Of a stretch of 64,000 bases of DNA, positions 11,072-21,295 are shown one piece after another; the first letter of the stretch is position 1; each line of letters opens with the position of its first letter. A program made the translations under genes and the position numbers. Under the pieces are notes generated by a model. It was not told the origin of the DNA. It saw only the letters and a program-made list of their open reading frames with translations, and made no database searches. The stretch is from contig JAPNXP010000001.1 in assembly GCA_028753945.1 (NCBI GenBank), forward strand, positions 14,436,501 to 14,500,500, written 5' to 3'. The stretch comes from Hexactinellida sp. DTS-2022 (lineage: Eukaryota; Porifera; Hexactinellida).

Positions 11072-11625
11072 ATAATGCAGTATTATACAGCCGTTTGTAA
11101 ATAGGTAGATATAATGCAGTATTATACAGAAATTTGTAAATAGGTAGATATAATGCATAGTATTATACAGACATTTGTAAATAGGTAGATATAATGCAGT
11201 ATTATACAGAAATTTGTAAATAGGTAGATATAATGCATAGTATTATACAGACATTTGTAAATAGGTAGATATAATGCAGTATTATACAGCCATTTGTTAA
11301 TAGGTAGATATAATGCAGGTATTATACAGCCATTTGTAAATAGGTAGATATAATGCAGTATTATACAGACATTTGTAAATAGGTAGATATAATGCAGTAT
11401 TATACAGACATTTGTAAATAGGTAGATATAATGCAGAGTATTATACAGCCATTTGTACTAAATAGGTAGATATAATGCACAGTATTATACAGACATTTGT
11501 AAATAGGTAAATATAATGCACAGTATTATACAGACATTTGTAAATAGGTAGATATAATGCAGAGTATTATACAGACATTTGTAAATAGGTAGATATAATG
11601 CAGAGTATTATACAGCAGTTTGTAT
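11072..11625. repeat. Minisatellite, about 41-base unit
   Basis: About 14 tandem copies of a 40-42 base unit built from 'taggtagatataatgcagta' followed by 'ttatacagacatttgtaaa'. Variants differ by one or two bases. The unit contains 'ttatacagccatttgtaaat', which is also the outer end of element A at 14091 and 48927, so the array may have grown from an element end. It lies in an intron of the Ig receptor gene. Confidence 0.9.
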
Positions 11626-11873
11626 TTTCGGTAACATTTCGTAATTCAATTTAAATATACACTCAAAACTCCGAGATCTGGACCTCTCAGATACGGGCAC
11701 TTTTCAACCGGGTACACTTATTGATGTAAAGCCTAACTAAATACGTATTTATTTTAACCAATAATGGAGTTAGAAAATATTAATTAGACTCTTTGGAATT
11801 GCACATATACTAGCCATTGTATTTCAGAGATTATCGGATAAGGGAGGTTTGAGTATACTTGTATATCGGCTAA

Positions 11874-12042
11874 TTTGTAAATACACTCCTAATCCTAGTC
11901 TGATCTAATTTTCATACGCCTAAATAACAAATTAATCTTACGGTATTGGAGAAAAGACATTACAAATTTTCGCGCTCCTAATTAATATTTTCCAAATATC
12001 ATACTCCCATAGGAGCGTCTCGGGCTCCTGGATAATTCCTTG
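11874..12042 (-). repeat. Interspersed element A, copy 3
   Basis: Runs from tttgtaaatacactcctaat to gggctcctggataattcctt, the reverse complement of the copies at 4209 and 14954. Confidence 0.7.
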
Positions 12043-12207
12043 CTTTGTAACCTTATACCTCTCATTAGCAGGAATCTGATACAATATAATTTCGATACAG
12101 ACAGTTCCATACATGATAAAACCATATCGTGTATGAATGTTATGAACACATAATAACAAGACCTGACTTTAGTTAGTATCTGTACACTAGACATAGACCA
12201 ACTAGAC

Positions 12208-12494
12208 CAGTGGTTGCCAGCCTTTCAAAAAAAGTCAGGATATTACCCCCATAAGCTATATTTTTGCTAAAATTCCCCCCAGGATTACAATGTAGAATTT
12301 TTGTATGGAAATAACTGAAAAATTAAGTGAAATAGAAATACTACTGTCAATGAGAACTGTCAATATAATCAATGCAAGGTATTTTTTATTATTTAGTGAT
12401 TAAATCATTCAGTGAGACAAAATAATCCAGAAAATTTCATTAATATATCTAAGTATACCTATGTGGAATTCCGCCCCCAGGTTGGGAACCACTG
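12208..12494. mobile_element. hAT MITE
   Basis: Starts CAGTGGTTGCCAGCCTTTCA and ends GGTTGGGAACCACTG. It is flanked by a perfect 8-base target duplication, AACTAGAC, at 12200-12207 and 12495-12502. The 8-base duplication and CAGTGGTT end fit the hAT superfamily. Confidence 0.88.
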
Positions 12495-12576
12495 AACTAG
12501 ACAAACAACCAAATAAATTCCCCCAAAGGACATGCATTGGCACAGCTATAATTTTAGATATTTTATCCTATTTAAG

Positions 12577-12915
12577 GTCTGGGTATGTATGTTATGCGGA
12601 GTGACAAGGAATCACCTGAGAGGTTATTTCCCGGCAGAAACTACTTTATATCAGACGAACAACACACAACTTACAAGTTCTACTGCCTAATTAGCAATCC
12701 TTATTCACTGAATCCTCCAACTTGGACATTCCCCAAGTACATTATAGGCACTGAACATACGAATAATTACGTTGTTGAATCAGAGTATGAACAAGGGTCT
12801 ACTTTTCTAAGTGTTAAGGATAACTGGAATATTCTGCTGAGTGGGAGATATACTTGTGCTGGAGAGAATAGTTTGGGTGTAGTGGTTAATGTCAGCATCA
12901 ATATATGGAGTCACG
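12577..12915 (+). CDS. Ig-superfamily receptor, Ig-domain exon 2
   Basis: A 339-base phase 1-1 exon between an acceptor (ctatttaag|gt) and a donor (g|gtgagt). The translation has a first cysteine in TYKFYCLISNPYS, a tryptophan in PPTWTF, the strand STFLSVKDNWNILLSG and the closing RYTCAGENSLGVVVNVSINIW, which is a clear Ig fold. NVS is a possible N-glycosylation site. It is membrane-distal to the stalk exons and follows the first Ig exon. Confidence 0.8.
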
Positions 12916-12950
12916 GTGAGTTATATAGAGATACCGTATTTATTCAAATA

Positions 12951-13196
12951 GTAGCCTAGGCGATTATTGTTTTTTAGGCCATTTTCTGACCAAAGAATTT
13001 TGTGACTTTTCGAGAATATTACATGTTGATACAATTTATTTAGTATAATCGGTTGATAATCGTATTGCGACTAATATTAGATAAAGAAATTTACTCAGGG
13101 TACCGGTAGTAAATTTGTATTTGCTAATTTGGGGGGGGGCTATTATTGGAGGTAGGCGATTATTCGAATAGGAGCTACTATTAGAGTATATACGGT
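12951..13196. mobile_element. Partial MITE of the 'cctaggcgattattc' family
   Basis: Contains 'gcctaggcgattatt' and 'gattattcgaataggagcta' and ends agtatatacggtaat. A fuller copy lies at 29172-29427. Confidence 0.5.
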
Positions 13197-13532
13197 AATT
13201 ATACGTATAGTAGTAAATTTTGTTATATCCACATTTAGGCGCTTAATTTTCGCAATAAATTTTCTGAGCAATTGTTAGTAAACTTGTTTCAGACATCATA
13301 CTTTTCTTTATAGCGAGCACACACACATTTGAATATTGAATACAGTAGAAACTGTTTAATCCGACACCCGTTGCAATAGGAAGAAATGTTGGATTGCCAA
13401 ATTGTCGGATTATGCAGGTTCGAAAACTTTCATTTGTTCCCATTTTGGTGCACTGTAGCGAATTCAAAACTTTTCCAACTGTGAAACTCCTATAGTAAAT
13501 ATTAGACAATATGTAGACTCCTATAGTAAATA

Positions 13533-13633
13533 CAGTCGACTCCGCTTAATAGAGTCACCTCGGGACCAGGTTACTTTTACCCCAAAAAGCGGAGAAATCT
13601 ATTAACCGGTGGCTCTATTAAGCGAGTATACTG
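13533..13633. mobile_element. pogo-like MITE, 'gactccgcttaat' type
   Basis: TA-flanked, starting CAGTCGACTCCGCTTAATAG and ending TTAAGCGAGTATACTG. Related copies lie at 15903, 26687, 52741 and 59366. Just upstream (about 13344-13500) is a lone 'cagtagaaactgtttaatcc' end of another family. Confidence 0.75.
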
Positions 13634-13713
13634 TATTAGACATTCCTCATTGACCGTAATACATATTGTGCCCCCAGGTTGGGACCACTACTCTACTGTA
13701 TGTACCTGTTTAG

Positions 13714-13896
13714 CTACTCCAATACAGAGAACTACTGTGCATACAACTACTGCATTAGATTATACTAGCATTGAGACTACAGAACAACCTGTAACAGATA
13801 CACACATAGAGACTGATTCTAATTCAGTTCCTACTCCTATGGCAGTTAATCTCATCACTAAGCAAGTATCTCACTCTAATACAGATACATACCAAG
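13714..13896 (+). CDS. Ig-superfamily receptor, Thr-rich stalk exon
   Basis: A 61-codon phase 1-1 exon (acceptor tgtttag|ct, donor g|gttagt). It reads as ATPIQRTTVHTTTALDY and continues rich in Thr, Ser, Pro and acidic residues up to SNTDTYQ, with no cysteine or hydrophobic run. This looks like an extended, probably O-glycosylated juxtamembrane stalk. The call rests on exon phase, composition and position, because there is no domain to recognise. Confidence 0.6.
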
Positions 13897-13922
13897 GTTA
13901 GTATACGTAGGTTTATCTAGAT

Positions 13923-14366
13923 CAGGGGTGCCTAAGATACGGCACGCGTAAAATTTTAATATTTTTGATAATTTTATGTTGTCTGTCATGGTTTAGATGT
14001 GTTTCTTAACCTAATCTGTTCAATTTCCGCTTGGATACCCCAACCTATCTCTCCCTAAATATATCTGAAATTTATCAATTGGCCTATATGCAGTGTATTA
14101 TACAGCCATTTGTAAATACGCTCCTAATCCTGGTCTGATCCAATTTCTTACGCCTAAATCACAAATTAATGTTACAGTATAGTAGAGGATTCCAAATTTT
14201 CGCGCTCCTAAATTCAAATTGCCAAAAAAATCATAGAAATAGGGAGATAAAAATCATGCTCCAAAAAGAGCATCTTGCGCTCCTGGATAATTCCTTGCCT
14301 ATATTGCCCACCTAAATATTTGAGGAACCCAATGTCTCCGCAATTATATCAGGTTGGGCACCTCTG
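13923..14366. mobile_element. hAT-like MITE with nested element A
   Basis: Starts CAGGGGTGCCTAAGATACGG and ends GGTTGGGCACCTCTG. The flanks atctagat and gtctagga match at six of eight positions, so the target duplication is worn. Element A copy 4 occupies about 14091-14296 in minus orientation. Confidence 0.6.
14091..14296 (-). repeat. Interspersed element A, copy 4
   Basis: Starts cagtgtattatacagccatt and ends gctcctggataattccttgc. An extra internal stretch near 14235 distinguishes it from the other copies. Confidence 0.7.
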
Positions 14367-14953
14367 GTCTAGGACCTTTTAGCTGCCCAAACGAGTGTCG
14401 TTAAATATAATTCTTACTGTAATACGAACTAATTTCGACGGTCCCCTGGTGTTCGTAAAGTACTGTAATATACGTACAAAGGATTAATGATTCAGCGATA
14501 TTCCCAACCAATTTATATAGGGTATAGTTCGGCGTTTATCTAGGATTTTCTTGACAGGACTTTTTTTATAGAAGTTACATTTTTATGGCTTCCTAAAGGT
14601 GTCAGCCATAAAACATAACGGTATAATTCAATGATGAGGCATTATTTGAATTAATTAAAATATGTACGGTACCCAAACAAGATTTCTCCAGGAATTTCTA
14701 TGCCCAAAAACTCTTGTCTATTGTAAGATACACTATACTAACCGGCAAAAAGTAATCACAACAATAATTAGTATTCATACATACAAGTTTCTAGCAGCAT
14801 AATAACATTTGTAGATGCTTCAAAATGGATGTTTACACATAAACAGATACGTTAAGTTTACTAAAATGCCAAAATTCCTGTTGTTCCATTACTTTAGTGG
14901 CTTAGAGCTTAACTGTAGGTTGGTTAGTCTACAATAATTGCTGAGTGATGTGC
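14367..14953. other. Intronic stretch without a gene
   Basis: AT-rich sequence with lone MITE-type ends, for example 'actaaccggcaaaaagtaat' near 14737, which resembles a Tc1-type end. No exon fitting the phase-1 pattern of the Ig gene was found. Confidence 0.4.
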
Positions 14954-15135
14954 AAGGAATTATCCAGGAGCGCGATACACTCCTTTTGGAATATGATTTT
15001 TGGTAAATTTGAAATTAGGAGTACGAAAATTTGGAATCCTTTCCTATACCGTACATTAATTTGTGATTTAGGCGTATGAAAATTGGATCAGACCAGGATT
15101 AGGAGCGTGTTTACAAACCACTGTATAATACACTG
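14954..15135 (+). repeat. Interspersed element A, copy 5
   Basis: Very close to the copy at 4209, from aaggaattatccaggagcgc to accactgtataatacactg. Confidence 0.75.
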
Positions 15136-15532
15136 GTAGTGTGTGTCTCGTACCTAAATGTGTTAGTCATAATACATAATGGTATAATTAACTATTAGCG
15201 GCACTATTAATTGAGGATAAATTCGTACTTGACTCAAATAGGGGTTTGTTTAACGAGGAACTTATGGCCCAGCAAATCTCTGAACCTAAATTAAGTGAAA
15301 TTCCGGTACTTAAATCGAATCACACTGCAAGCACCTCCTTAATCCTTTACACCTTGGCTCCTTAACCGATGCTGGGCTGGCACCTATAAGTGCCTACCAG
15401 GCACCTAGATATACTCCTGATATGGTAGTATGTGTAGGGCCGACGCAAGCGGTCAGGCCGGTCAAGCCAATGCCAGTCCACTTGATAACTGCTTCCGCAT
15501 ATAGTGTATAGTAGTTACTATATCTAGTATAA

Positions 15533-15700
15533 CGAGCCCTTCGGTCTCGGTCGCTTTGCGACAGATCGGTGCTACGCACCTCAAGTTAACGGCCGCTATG
15601 CGGCCTTACTCCCCACCGTTGCTACCATGGAAAATGTTAGAGGAAGTTATATACAACTCTCAAACACACAACAATCGAGATTTAATAATATAGATATACT
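15533..15700 (-). mobile_element. Helitron-like family H, 3' fragment
   Basis: Contains the family H 3' landmark (gagcccttcggtctcggtcg) and the GC-rich block ending acggccgctatgcggcctta, then 'atggaaaatg'. The rest of the element is missing. Related ends lie at 26.6, 37.2, 38.9, 45.4 and 58.4 kb. Confidence 0.55.
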
Positions 15701-15902
15701 ATACACGAGCAGATGCATACGAGGGTAATTAAATTTATACAAATACAGTCGGAAGTCGGAACTGGTCTTACCATTTCTTTAGTTTTAGTTTGACACACGC
15801 GCCTAAATTACTGAATTTGTGTTATTTATCTCTCGATTTTCGCACGCCTAGATAAGTTCCTTTCGAAATTAGGCTATAAACGCGTAGCAAGCAGCTTGTA
15901 TA

Positions 15903-16093
15903 TACTACCGACTCCGCTTAACAGGGTCAGTTTTGTTCCCGGGTAGTTTGACCCAATTAAGCGGAGAAATCTAATAACCGAAAATATTTTGAGTCAAACA
16001 GTAATTACGTCCTATAAATCCTGTGAAATTTAGAACCCATTATATAAGCGAAGAAATCTATTAACCGGTTACTCTATTAAGCGGTGTATACTG
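15903..16093. mobile_element. pogo-like MITE, 'gactccgcttaa' type
   Basis: The left end taccgactccgcttaacagg and the right end attaagcggtgtatactg are inverted. The inside shares 'cctataaatcctgtgaaatt' with 26687 and 59366. Confidence 0.7.
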
Positions 16094-16153
16094 TATTAGC
16101 TTGAGTTCTATTTAATCTGAGAATCCAATTAATGAGATATATTGTATTTCTAG

Positions 16154-16201
16154 AACTGACATCTACTACTGGAGGCAATATACAGAAGCAAAATACTTCA
16201 G
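16154..16201 (+). CDS. Ig-superfamily receptor, short stalk exon
   Basis: A 48-base phase 1-1 micro-exon between acceptor (tatttctag|aa) and donor (g|gtgagt), reading ELTSTTGGNIQKQNTS. It continues the Ser/Thr-rich stalk into the membrane exon without breaking the frame. Being so short, it rests on the two good splice sites, the phase and the composition. Confidence 0.5.
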
Positions 16202-16213
16202 GTGAGTGTATAA

Positions 16214-16422
16214 CAGCGATTCCCAACCTTTTTAAACCGTAGAACCCCCTATAGCAAATATTATGCATTCTGTGGACCCCCTATACTATATCAAATATTA
16301 TACATTCTGTGGACCCCTCCCATTTATTTAATACAAATTTTGAGATATTGTGGGGCCCCTACTCGCGAGTTTGTTTGTTAATTAAAAGTGGTTCGCCAAT
16401 TCGCTAAGTTTTGGAACCACTG
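16214..16422. mobile_element. hAT-like MITE, 'cccaacctttttaaaccg' type
   Basis: Starts CAGCGATTCCCAACCTTTTT and ends GTTTTGGAACCACTG. No intact 8-base target duplication remains. The same left end recurs at about 31893. Confidence 0.6.
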
Positions 16423-16608
16423 GATTAAACTATTGTTGCCTTTGGACTATAACTAACTGTGTATTCCTATAAGTAATTATACTATTGAATGTGTTGCCCT
16501 AACTAACTATATATTCCTATACGTAAATATACTATTGAATATGTTTCCCTTTGACTATATTCTATAGCTATATATTCCTATACGTAATTATACTATGTAC
16601 TCCTATAG

Positions 16609-16943
16609 TTGTGGTTGTGTTTGCTCTCGCTCTCTCCATCGCTGTGCTGGGCTGGATATTCTCTACGCTGTTAATATGCTGTCTGTGGTGCCACGTTAGC
16701 AGAAGGAGAGCTCACAAACTGGCGTATTTGAAGGGGAGTCAGAGGTCTCTCTCATTGAAGGAAACAAGCCATAACTCACATGATATTAACTTAAATAATT
16801 CTAACAACAGTTCCTTATTAAACGGGTATTATCCGTGTAAAATGCGGACCTTTGATAAAGAGCCTAGTCCTATTGGCAGCACTAGATCCTGGGATTGTTC
16901 CACGCCAACCTATAGAGTGCAATCCCAGGAAATGTTAATCTAA
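16609..16943 (+). CDS. Ig-superfamily receptor, membrane segment and cytoplasmic tail
   Basis: The last exon opens at an acceptor (ctcctatag|tt, phase 1) and ends at TAA. A hydrophobic run (VVVVFALALSIAVLGWIF then STLLICCLWC) is followed by a basic stop-transfer HVSRRRAHK. A tail of about 80 residues is rich in Ser and Asn and ends QSQEMLI. The type I topology fits the upstream signal, Ig and stalk exons. Tail tyrosines (NGYYPC, TPTYRVQ) do not match a consensus ITIM or ITSM; YRVQ fits the loose YxxQ pattern only. The hydrophobic C-terminus (MLI) could be a class II PDZ ligand, which is speculative. Confidence 0.7.
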
Positions 16944-17074
16944 CGAAATCTTCTCTTATCTTTTGTACACACACACACACAACATCGGGAATACTCCTGA
17001 ATATTTTAATACTATTATACTATATCAGTGTATGCTGGTATATTTATACTATTTGTATCCAATTTAAGTAAATT

Positions 17075-17080
17075 AATAAA
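17075..17080 (+). terminator. Candidate poly(A) signal of the Ig receptor
   Basis: AATAAA 132 bases after the stop codon at 16941-16943. In AT-rich DNA this hexamer is common, so only its position supports it. Confidence 0.4.
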
Positions 17081-17159
17081 TACAACTTACCTTTCGTTAA
17101 TTCTATTTAATATACTCGATACAGGAATTGTTGGTGTACTATGGTATTTCCGATCTGAC

Positions 17160-17450
17160 CCTAGGGCTACATGTCCGGGGGACATCTGACCCTAGGGCCA
17201 CAAGTTAGGGGGGGGACATCTGACTCTAGGGCTACATGTCCGGGGAGACATCTGACCCTAGGGCCACAAGTTAGGGGGGGGACATCTGACTCTAGGGCTA
17301 CATGTCCGGGGAGACATCTGACCCTAGGGCTACATGTCCGGGAGACATCTGACTCTAGGGCCACAGGTCCGGGGAGACATCTGATCCTAGGGCCACAAGT
17401 TAGGGGGGGGACATCTGATCCTAGGGCTACATGTCCGGGGAGACATCTTG
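17160..17450. repeat. Tandem array A, left arm
   Basis: About ten copies of a unit of roughly 30 bases, gacatctgaccctagggcta followed by catgtccgggga. Some copies carry 'acaagttagggggggg' instead. The unit is an imperfect palindrome (GACAT..CCCTAGGG..ATGTC). Confidence 0.9.
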
Positions 17451-17456
17451 TAGGGT

Positions 17457-17705
17457 TTCATTTGGGGGGGCCCCCCAATTTTGGGAGGGACCCCCCCAAA
17501 TCTGCTAATTTTCAAATATATTTGGGGGGGTCCCCCCAAATTTGAGGGGACCCCCCAAAATTTTCCAACTTTCGTTTCATTTGGGGGGGTCCCCCCAAAT
17601 TTGGGGAGGACCCCCCAAATCTGCGAATTATCAAATTCATTTGGGGGGGACTCCCCCAAGTTTGGGGGTGACTTCCCCAAATCTATCAATTTTTCCATTA
17701 CTTTT
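17457..17705. repeat. G/C-tract array B, left arm
   Basis: Four roughly 60-base units, each a pair of facing tracts (tttggggggg then ccccccaaat), separated by AT-rich linkers such as 'tgctaattttcaaatatatt'. The same array, inverted, lies at 19925-20172. Confidence 0.9.
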
Positions 17706-18083
17706 GGGACTTCGTATAACCGAAATTGCACTTATGATCCTACAAGCTTTCCGACTTGGTGCGCAGGGCGTTGACTGTAGATAATATTGTTGATGATATT
17801 ATTTTAAGTCAGTATACTCGATTCACAAGGCAGAATCAAGGGGAACTCAAGGGAAGTTCATTCTCTATCAAATTGAGAGTACAGGCGAAATCGTTCCCCC
17901 CCCCCCCTAAATGCATGGGAAAAGAGGCAAAAACCCCGATAGGCGAAACAATTCGATTTCAACTGTACGTATATGAATTGTGTTATGGATAAACAAGTAT
18001 GTGCAAGTGGGCAAAATAACCGGGGAGGCAAAACACCCGATATCGACTGTACCTAAGGATCAAAGCTTTGGTATCAGTCAATG

Positions 18084-18598
18084 TGTTGCAGTCCAAGTGC
18101 GTTACAACGCCAAACGCGTTTGGCCCATTTTAATTCAGCCAAACGCGTTTGGCGTGTTTCCATAAGCCATTCGCGTTTCTAACATTATTTCTTTTTATTT
18201 GTTGTTATTTAATTAATGCTAGTTAGATTATTCACAAACAAAGTATGTATCTAATTAATATTCAAATATCTGTTCTACAATATTTATTGTTTATTTAATC
18301 TCTGTACTAAAATAATACCATTGCGACTTATACTAAATATTTAAAACCATTGTGAATTAAAAACAATTCACGTTCAAAACTAAGTAATTGAACAATATGT
18401 ACCTCTCCTTAGAGGGAAATATAATTCCGAATAATTCAAAATTATTTGTATTGTTGAACAAAATTTGAATTAAATAACACCAAATATAAAGAAATAATGT
18501 TAGAAACGCGAATGGCGTATATAAACACGCCAAACGCGTTTGGCTGAATTAAAATGCGCCAAACACGTTTGGCGTTGAAACGCACTTGGACTGCAACA
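18084..18598. mobile_element. Long-TIR MITE with 'ccaaacgcgtttgg' hairpins
   Basis: A 515-base element with inverted ends of about 110 bases, starting TGTTGCAGTCCAAGTGCGTT. It is flanked by the 4-base duplication AATG (18080-18083 and 18599-18602). Each arm contains two copies of the palindrome CCAAACGCGTTTGG (one copy altered by one base). The inside is AT-rich and non-coding. The superfamily is uncertain, because 4-base duplications fit few well-known animal groups. Confidence 0.85.
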
Positions 18599-18852
18599 AA
18601 TGTACATTATTATAGGTCAATTTATCCCACTCAAGGGCTGAAAGTTATATGTGAACAACCCAGATAGTGGAAGCAAACGAATTGTGCAATTTGTGTATAA
18701 ATCCCAGTACAGCTAAAGGAATGAATAAATTGCATAACCAAAGTATAAATTGCATAACCAAAGTGAAAATGCATCTTAACAGTTAACACGTATATAAATT
18801 GTGACAGTTAACACGTATATGAAATCATTCGAATCTAGTTTTGCTGATTATA

Positions 18853-19330
18853 CAGTACCCGGACAAAAGTATTTGACCACCTAACATTTTCCCATTGAAA
18901 ATAGTACTATAGTAGGCCTAATAATATTGTTCAATGTATTAAAACTGTATTACATATTGTCATTTTGAATTCAAATTCGTATTCTACGCAATCGAATTAC
19001 CTATTGTAGATGCTTCCAATTAATTACATATTAATTCGGTTGAAAATTATCATCAAATGGCAACATTTGCCACCAGTTCCCATCTCTCCCATAGTGGCAA
19101 TTATGGAAAAGTGGTGCATAGTGGCACAGGAAGATAATATTTAATCAAATCAAAAAGGATTGAATTGAAAGCTCCTACAATTGTTAATTCGAATGTGCAG
19201 AATACGAATATGTAATCGAAATAGCAATATCTCATGTAATTATAAAACACCATCTTCCATTGTTAACCCCACTATAGTACTATTTCAATGGGAAAATGTT
19301 GGGTGGTCGAATACTTTTGTCCGGGTAGTG
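18853..19330. mobile_element. Tc1/mariner-type MITE
   Basis: TA-flanked, with inverted ends of about 62 bases starting CAGTACCCGGACAAAAGTAT. The middle is AT-rich and non-coding. A related element with the same tip style lies at 31185-31747. Confidence 0.85.
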
Positions 19331-19924
19331 TATAATCAATAGAAAATTTCTGTAGTTTAAGGTGACATGACTTTGTTTGGATAAATTTCCCTTAAAGCAA
19401 CAAGAAAGAGATATCTATGCTAATTAGATAGTTTAAGTACTTCTGTAGCCATCATATAATAGTTTGTTGTTAATGCACGATGTGGTAATTTTTCTCTAAT
19501 TGTTCTATATTTATTTTACACAGGGCAACAAATCTGTTACCATCTTCTAGGCATTTATTAAACAAAATTTACTTGCACATAACAAGAACACTCCCTTATT
19601 ATGAGAGCTTAACTAAAGTCATAGTTGCCAACCTGGCGTCTCACTAAGCCGTGAGATTTCTTCTTAAAAGGCGTTAGATTTGGAATTTCTGCATCAAAAT
19701 GTACTGATGAGAAGTAAAAATGTCGTGAGATTGGATTTGCGAAAAACCATGAGTCTACCAGCTAACCCGTGAGAGTTGGCATCTCTGTAAAGTAATAAAC
19801 ATGAAATTTGAAGCAAAATATAGTAAATGTAAAAAACAACAAGTACAAGTTCATTTATCGAAGCTGGGGTATAATTGGAGGGGAACCACCCTCAAATGTA
19901 GCTGAGGCCTCATGAAGTCATCCC
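19331..19924. other. Core remainder of the foldback-like element
   Basis: Holds a possible hAT-like MITE at about 19621-19787 (catagttgccaacctggcgt at left, gagagttggcatctctg at right). Otherwise there is no gene. Confidence 0.4.
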
Positions 19925-20172
19925 AAAAGTAATGGAAAAATTGATAGATTTGGGGAAGTCACCCCCAAACTTGGGGGAGTCCCCCCCAAATGAATTTGAT
20001 AATTCGCAGACTTGGGGGGTCCCCCCAAAATTTGGGGGGACCCCCCCAAATGAAACGAAAGTTGGAAAATTTGGGGGGGTCCCCCCAAATTTGGGGGGAC
20101 CCCCCCAAATATATTTGAAAATTAGCAGATTTGGGGGGGTCCCTCCCAAAATTGGGGGGCCCCCCCAAATGA
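19925..20172. repeat. G/C-tract array B, right arm (inverted)
   Basis: Inverted counterpart of 17457-17705, starting cccaaaagtaatggaaaaat and ending ccccccaaatgaaaccct. The match is near perfect by eye. Confidence 0.9.
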
Positions 20173-20185
20173 AACCCTAAACATC

Positions 20186-20990
20186 TGACCCTAGGGCTAC
20201 ATGTCTGGGGGACATCTGATCCTAGGGCTACAAGTCCGGGAGACATCTGATCCTAGATCCACATGTCCGGGGAGACATCTGACCCTAGGGCTACAAGTCC
20301 GGGGGACATCTGACTCTAGGGCCACATGTCCGGGGAGACATCTGACTCTAGGGCCACAGGTCCGGGAGACATCTATCCTAGGGTTACATGTCCGGGAGAC
20401 ATCTGACTCTAGGGCTACATGTCCGGGGGGGACATCTGACCCTAGGGCCACATGTCCGGGGAGACATCTGACCCTAGGGCTACAAGTCCGGGGGACATCT
20501 GACTCTAGGGCCACATGTCCGGGGAGACATCTGACTCTAGGGCCACAGGTCCGGGAGACATCTATCCTAGGGCCACATGTCCGGGAGACATCTGACTCTA
20601 GGGCTACATGTCCGGGGAGACATCTGACCCTAGGGCCACATGTCCGGGGAGACATCTGACCCTAGGGCTACATGTCCGGGGGGGACATCTGACCCTAGGG
20701 CCACATGTCCGGGGAGACATCTGACTCTAGGGCTACATGTCCGGGGGGGACATCTGACCCTAGGGCCACATGTCCGGGGAGACATCTGACTCTAGGGATA
20801 CATGTCCGGGGAGACATCTGACTCTAGGGCTACATGTCCGGGGAGACATCTGACTCTAGGGCTACATGTCCGGGGGGGACATCTGACCCTAGGGCTACAT
20901 GTCCGGGGGGGACATCTGACCCTAGGGCCACATGTCCGGGGAGACATCTGACTCTAGGGCTACATGTCCGGGGGGGACATCTGATCTTAG
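20186..20990. repeat. Tandem array A, right arm
   Basis: About 27 copies of the same unit of roughly 30 bases as in the left arm, with higher-order runs (an eight-unit block is repeated near 20265 and 20445). It is much longer than the left arm, showing copy-number change. Confidence 0.9.
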
Positions 20991-21295
20991 GAATGACTAT
21001 AGATCTACTTTTATGGATAACTCCTTTTAAGGTAAAAAATGCATCAAATATGTTTTTCAGTTACTTAAATAATTATTACGATTGTGTCTTGAAAACCTGA
21101 CGAAGGAACTTAAGCAGTTAGAAAGCTTGTCATAAGACGTAAGGTATTTTATTACATTATAGTTTCAACATTGAGTTACCTGAATTAATTATTCATGAAT
21201 AATTATGTAGGGCCACAGTAAGGTTCAGATTTTCAAAATAATATAAATAATACTTCATTTGTCCATAAATACATTAATAATAAGAAAAACTTACT

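Larger units (their letters stand above)
17139..21002. mobile_element. Foldback-like element with tandem-array arms
   Basis: The block reads array A, G/C-tract array B, a 2.2-kb core, inverted array B, then array A again. The outermost bases (ctatggtatttcc at left; the complement of ggaatgactatag at right) also match in inverted order. Long arms built of unequal tandem repeats around an unrelated core are the hallmark of foldback elements. The core has no transposase frame, so it would be non-autonomous. Two other elements sit in the core (18084-18598 and 18853-19330). A target duplication was not found. Confidence 0.65.

Noticed and set aside
11072-11625. CRISPR array
   Set aside because: Units are contiguous with no unique spacers, in animal intron DNA.
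16609-16943. ITIM or ITSM in the Ig receptor tail
   Set aside because: TPTYRVQ does not satisfy either consensus: the residue two before the tyrosine is proline and the third after it is glutamine.
17167-17784. Several long frames on both strands in the G/C tract and 30-base arrays
   Set aside because: They simply translate tandem repeats; open frames occur on both strands at once and encode repeats such as RGGTSDSRATCPG.
20197-20659. Two overlapping 152-residue frames on opposite strands
   Set aside because: Tandem array A has a unit length that stays open in both directions; there is no protein-like composition.
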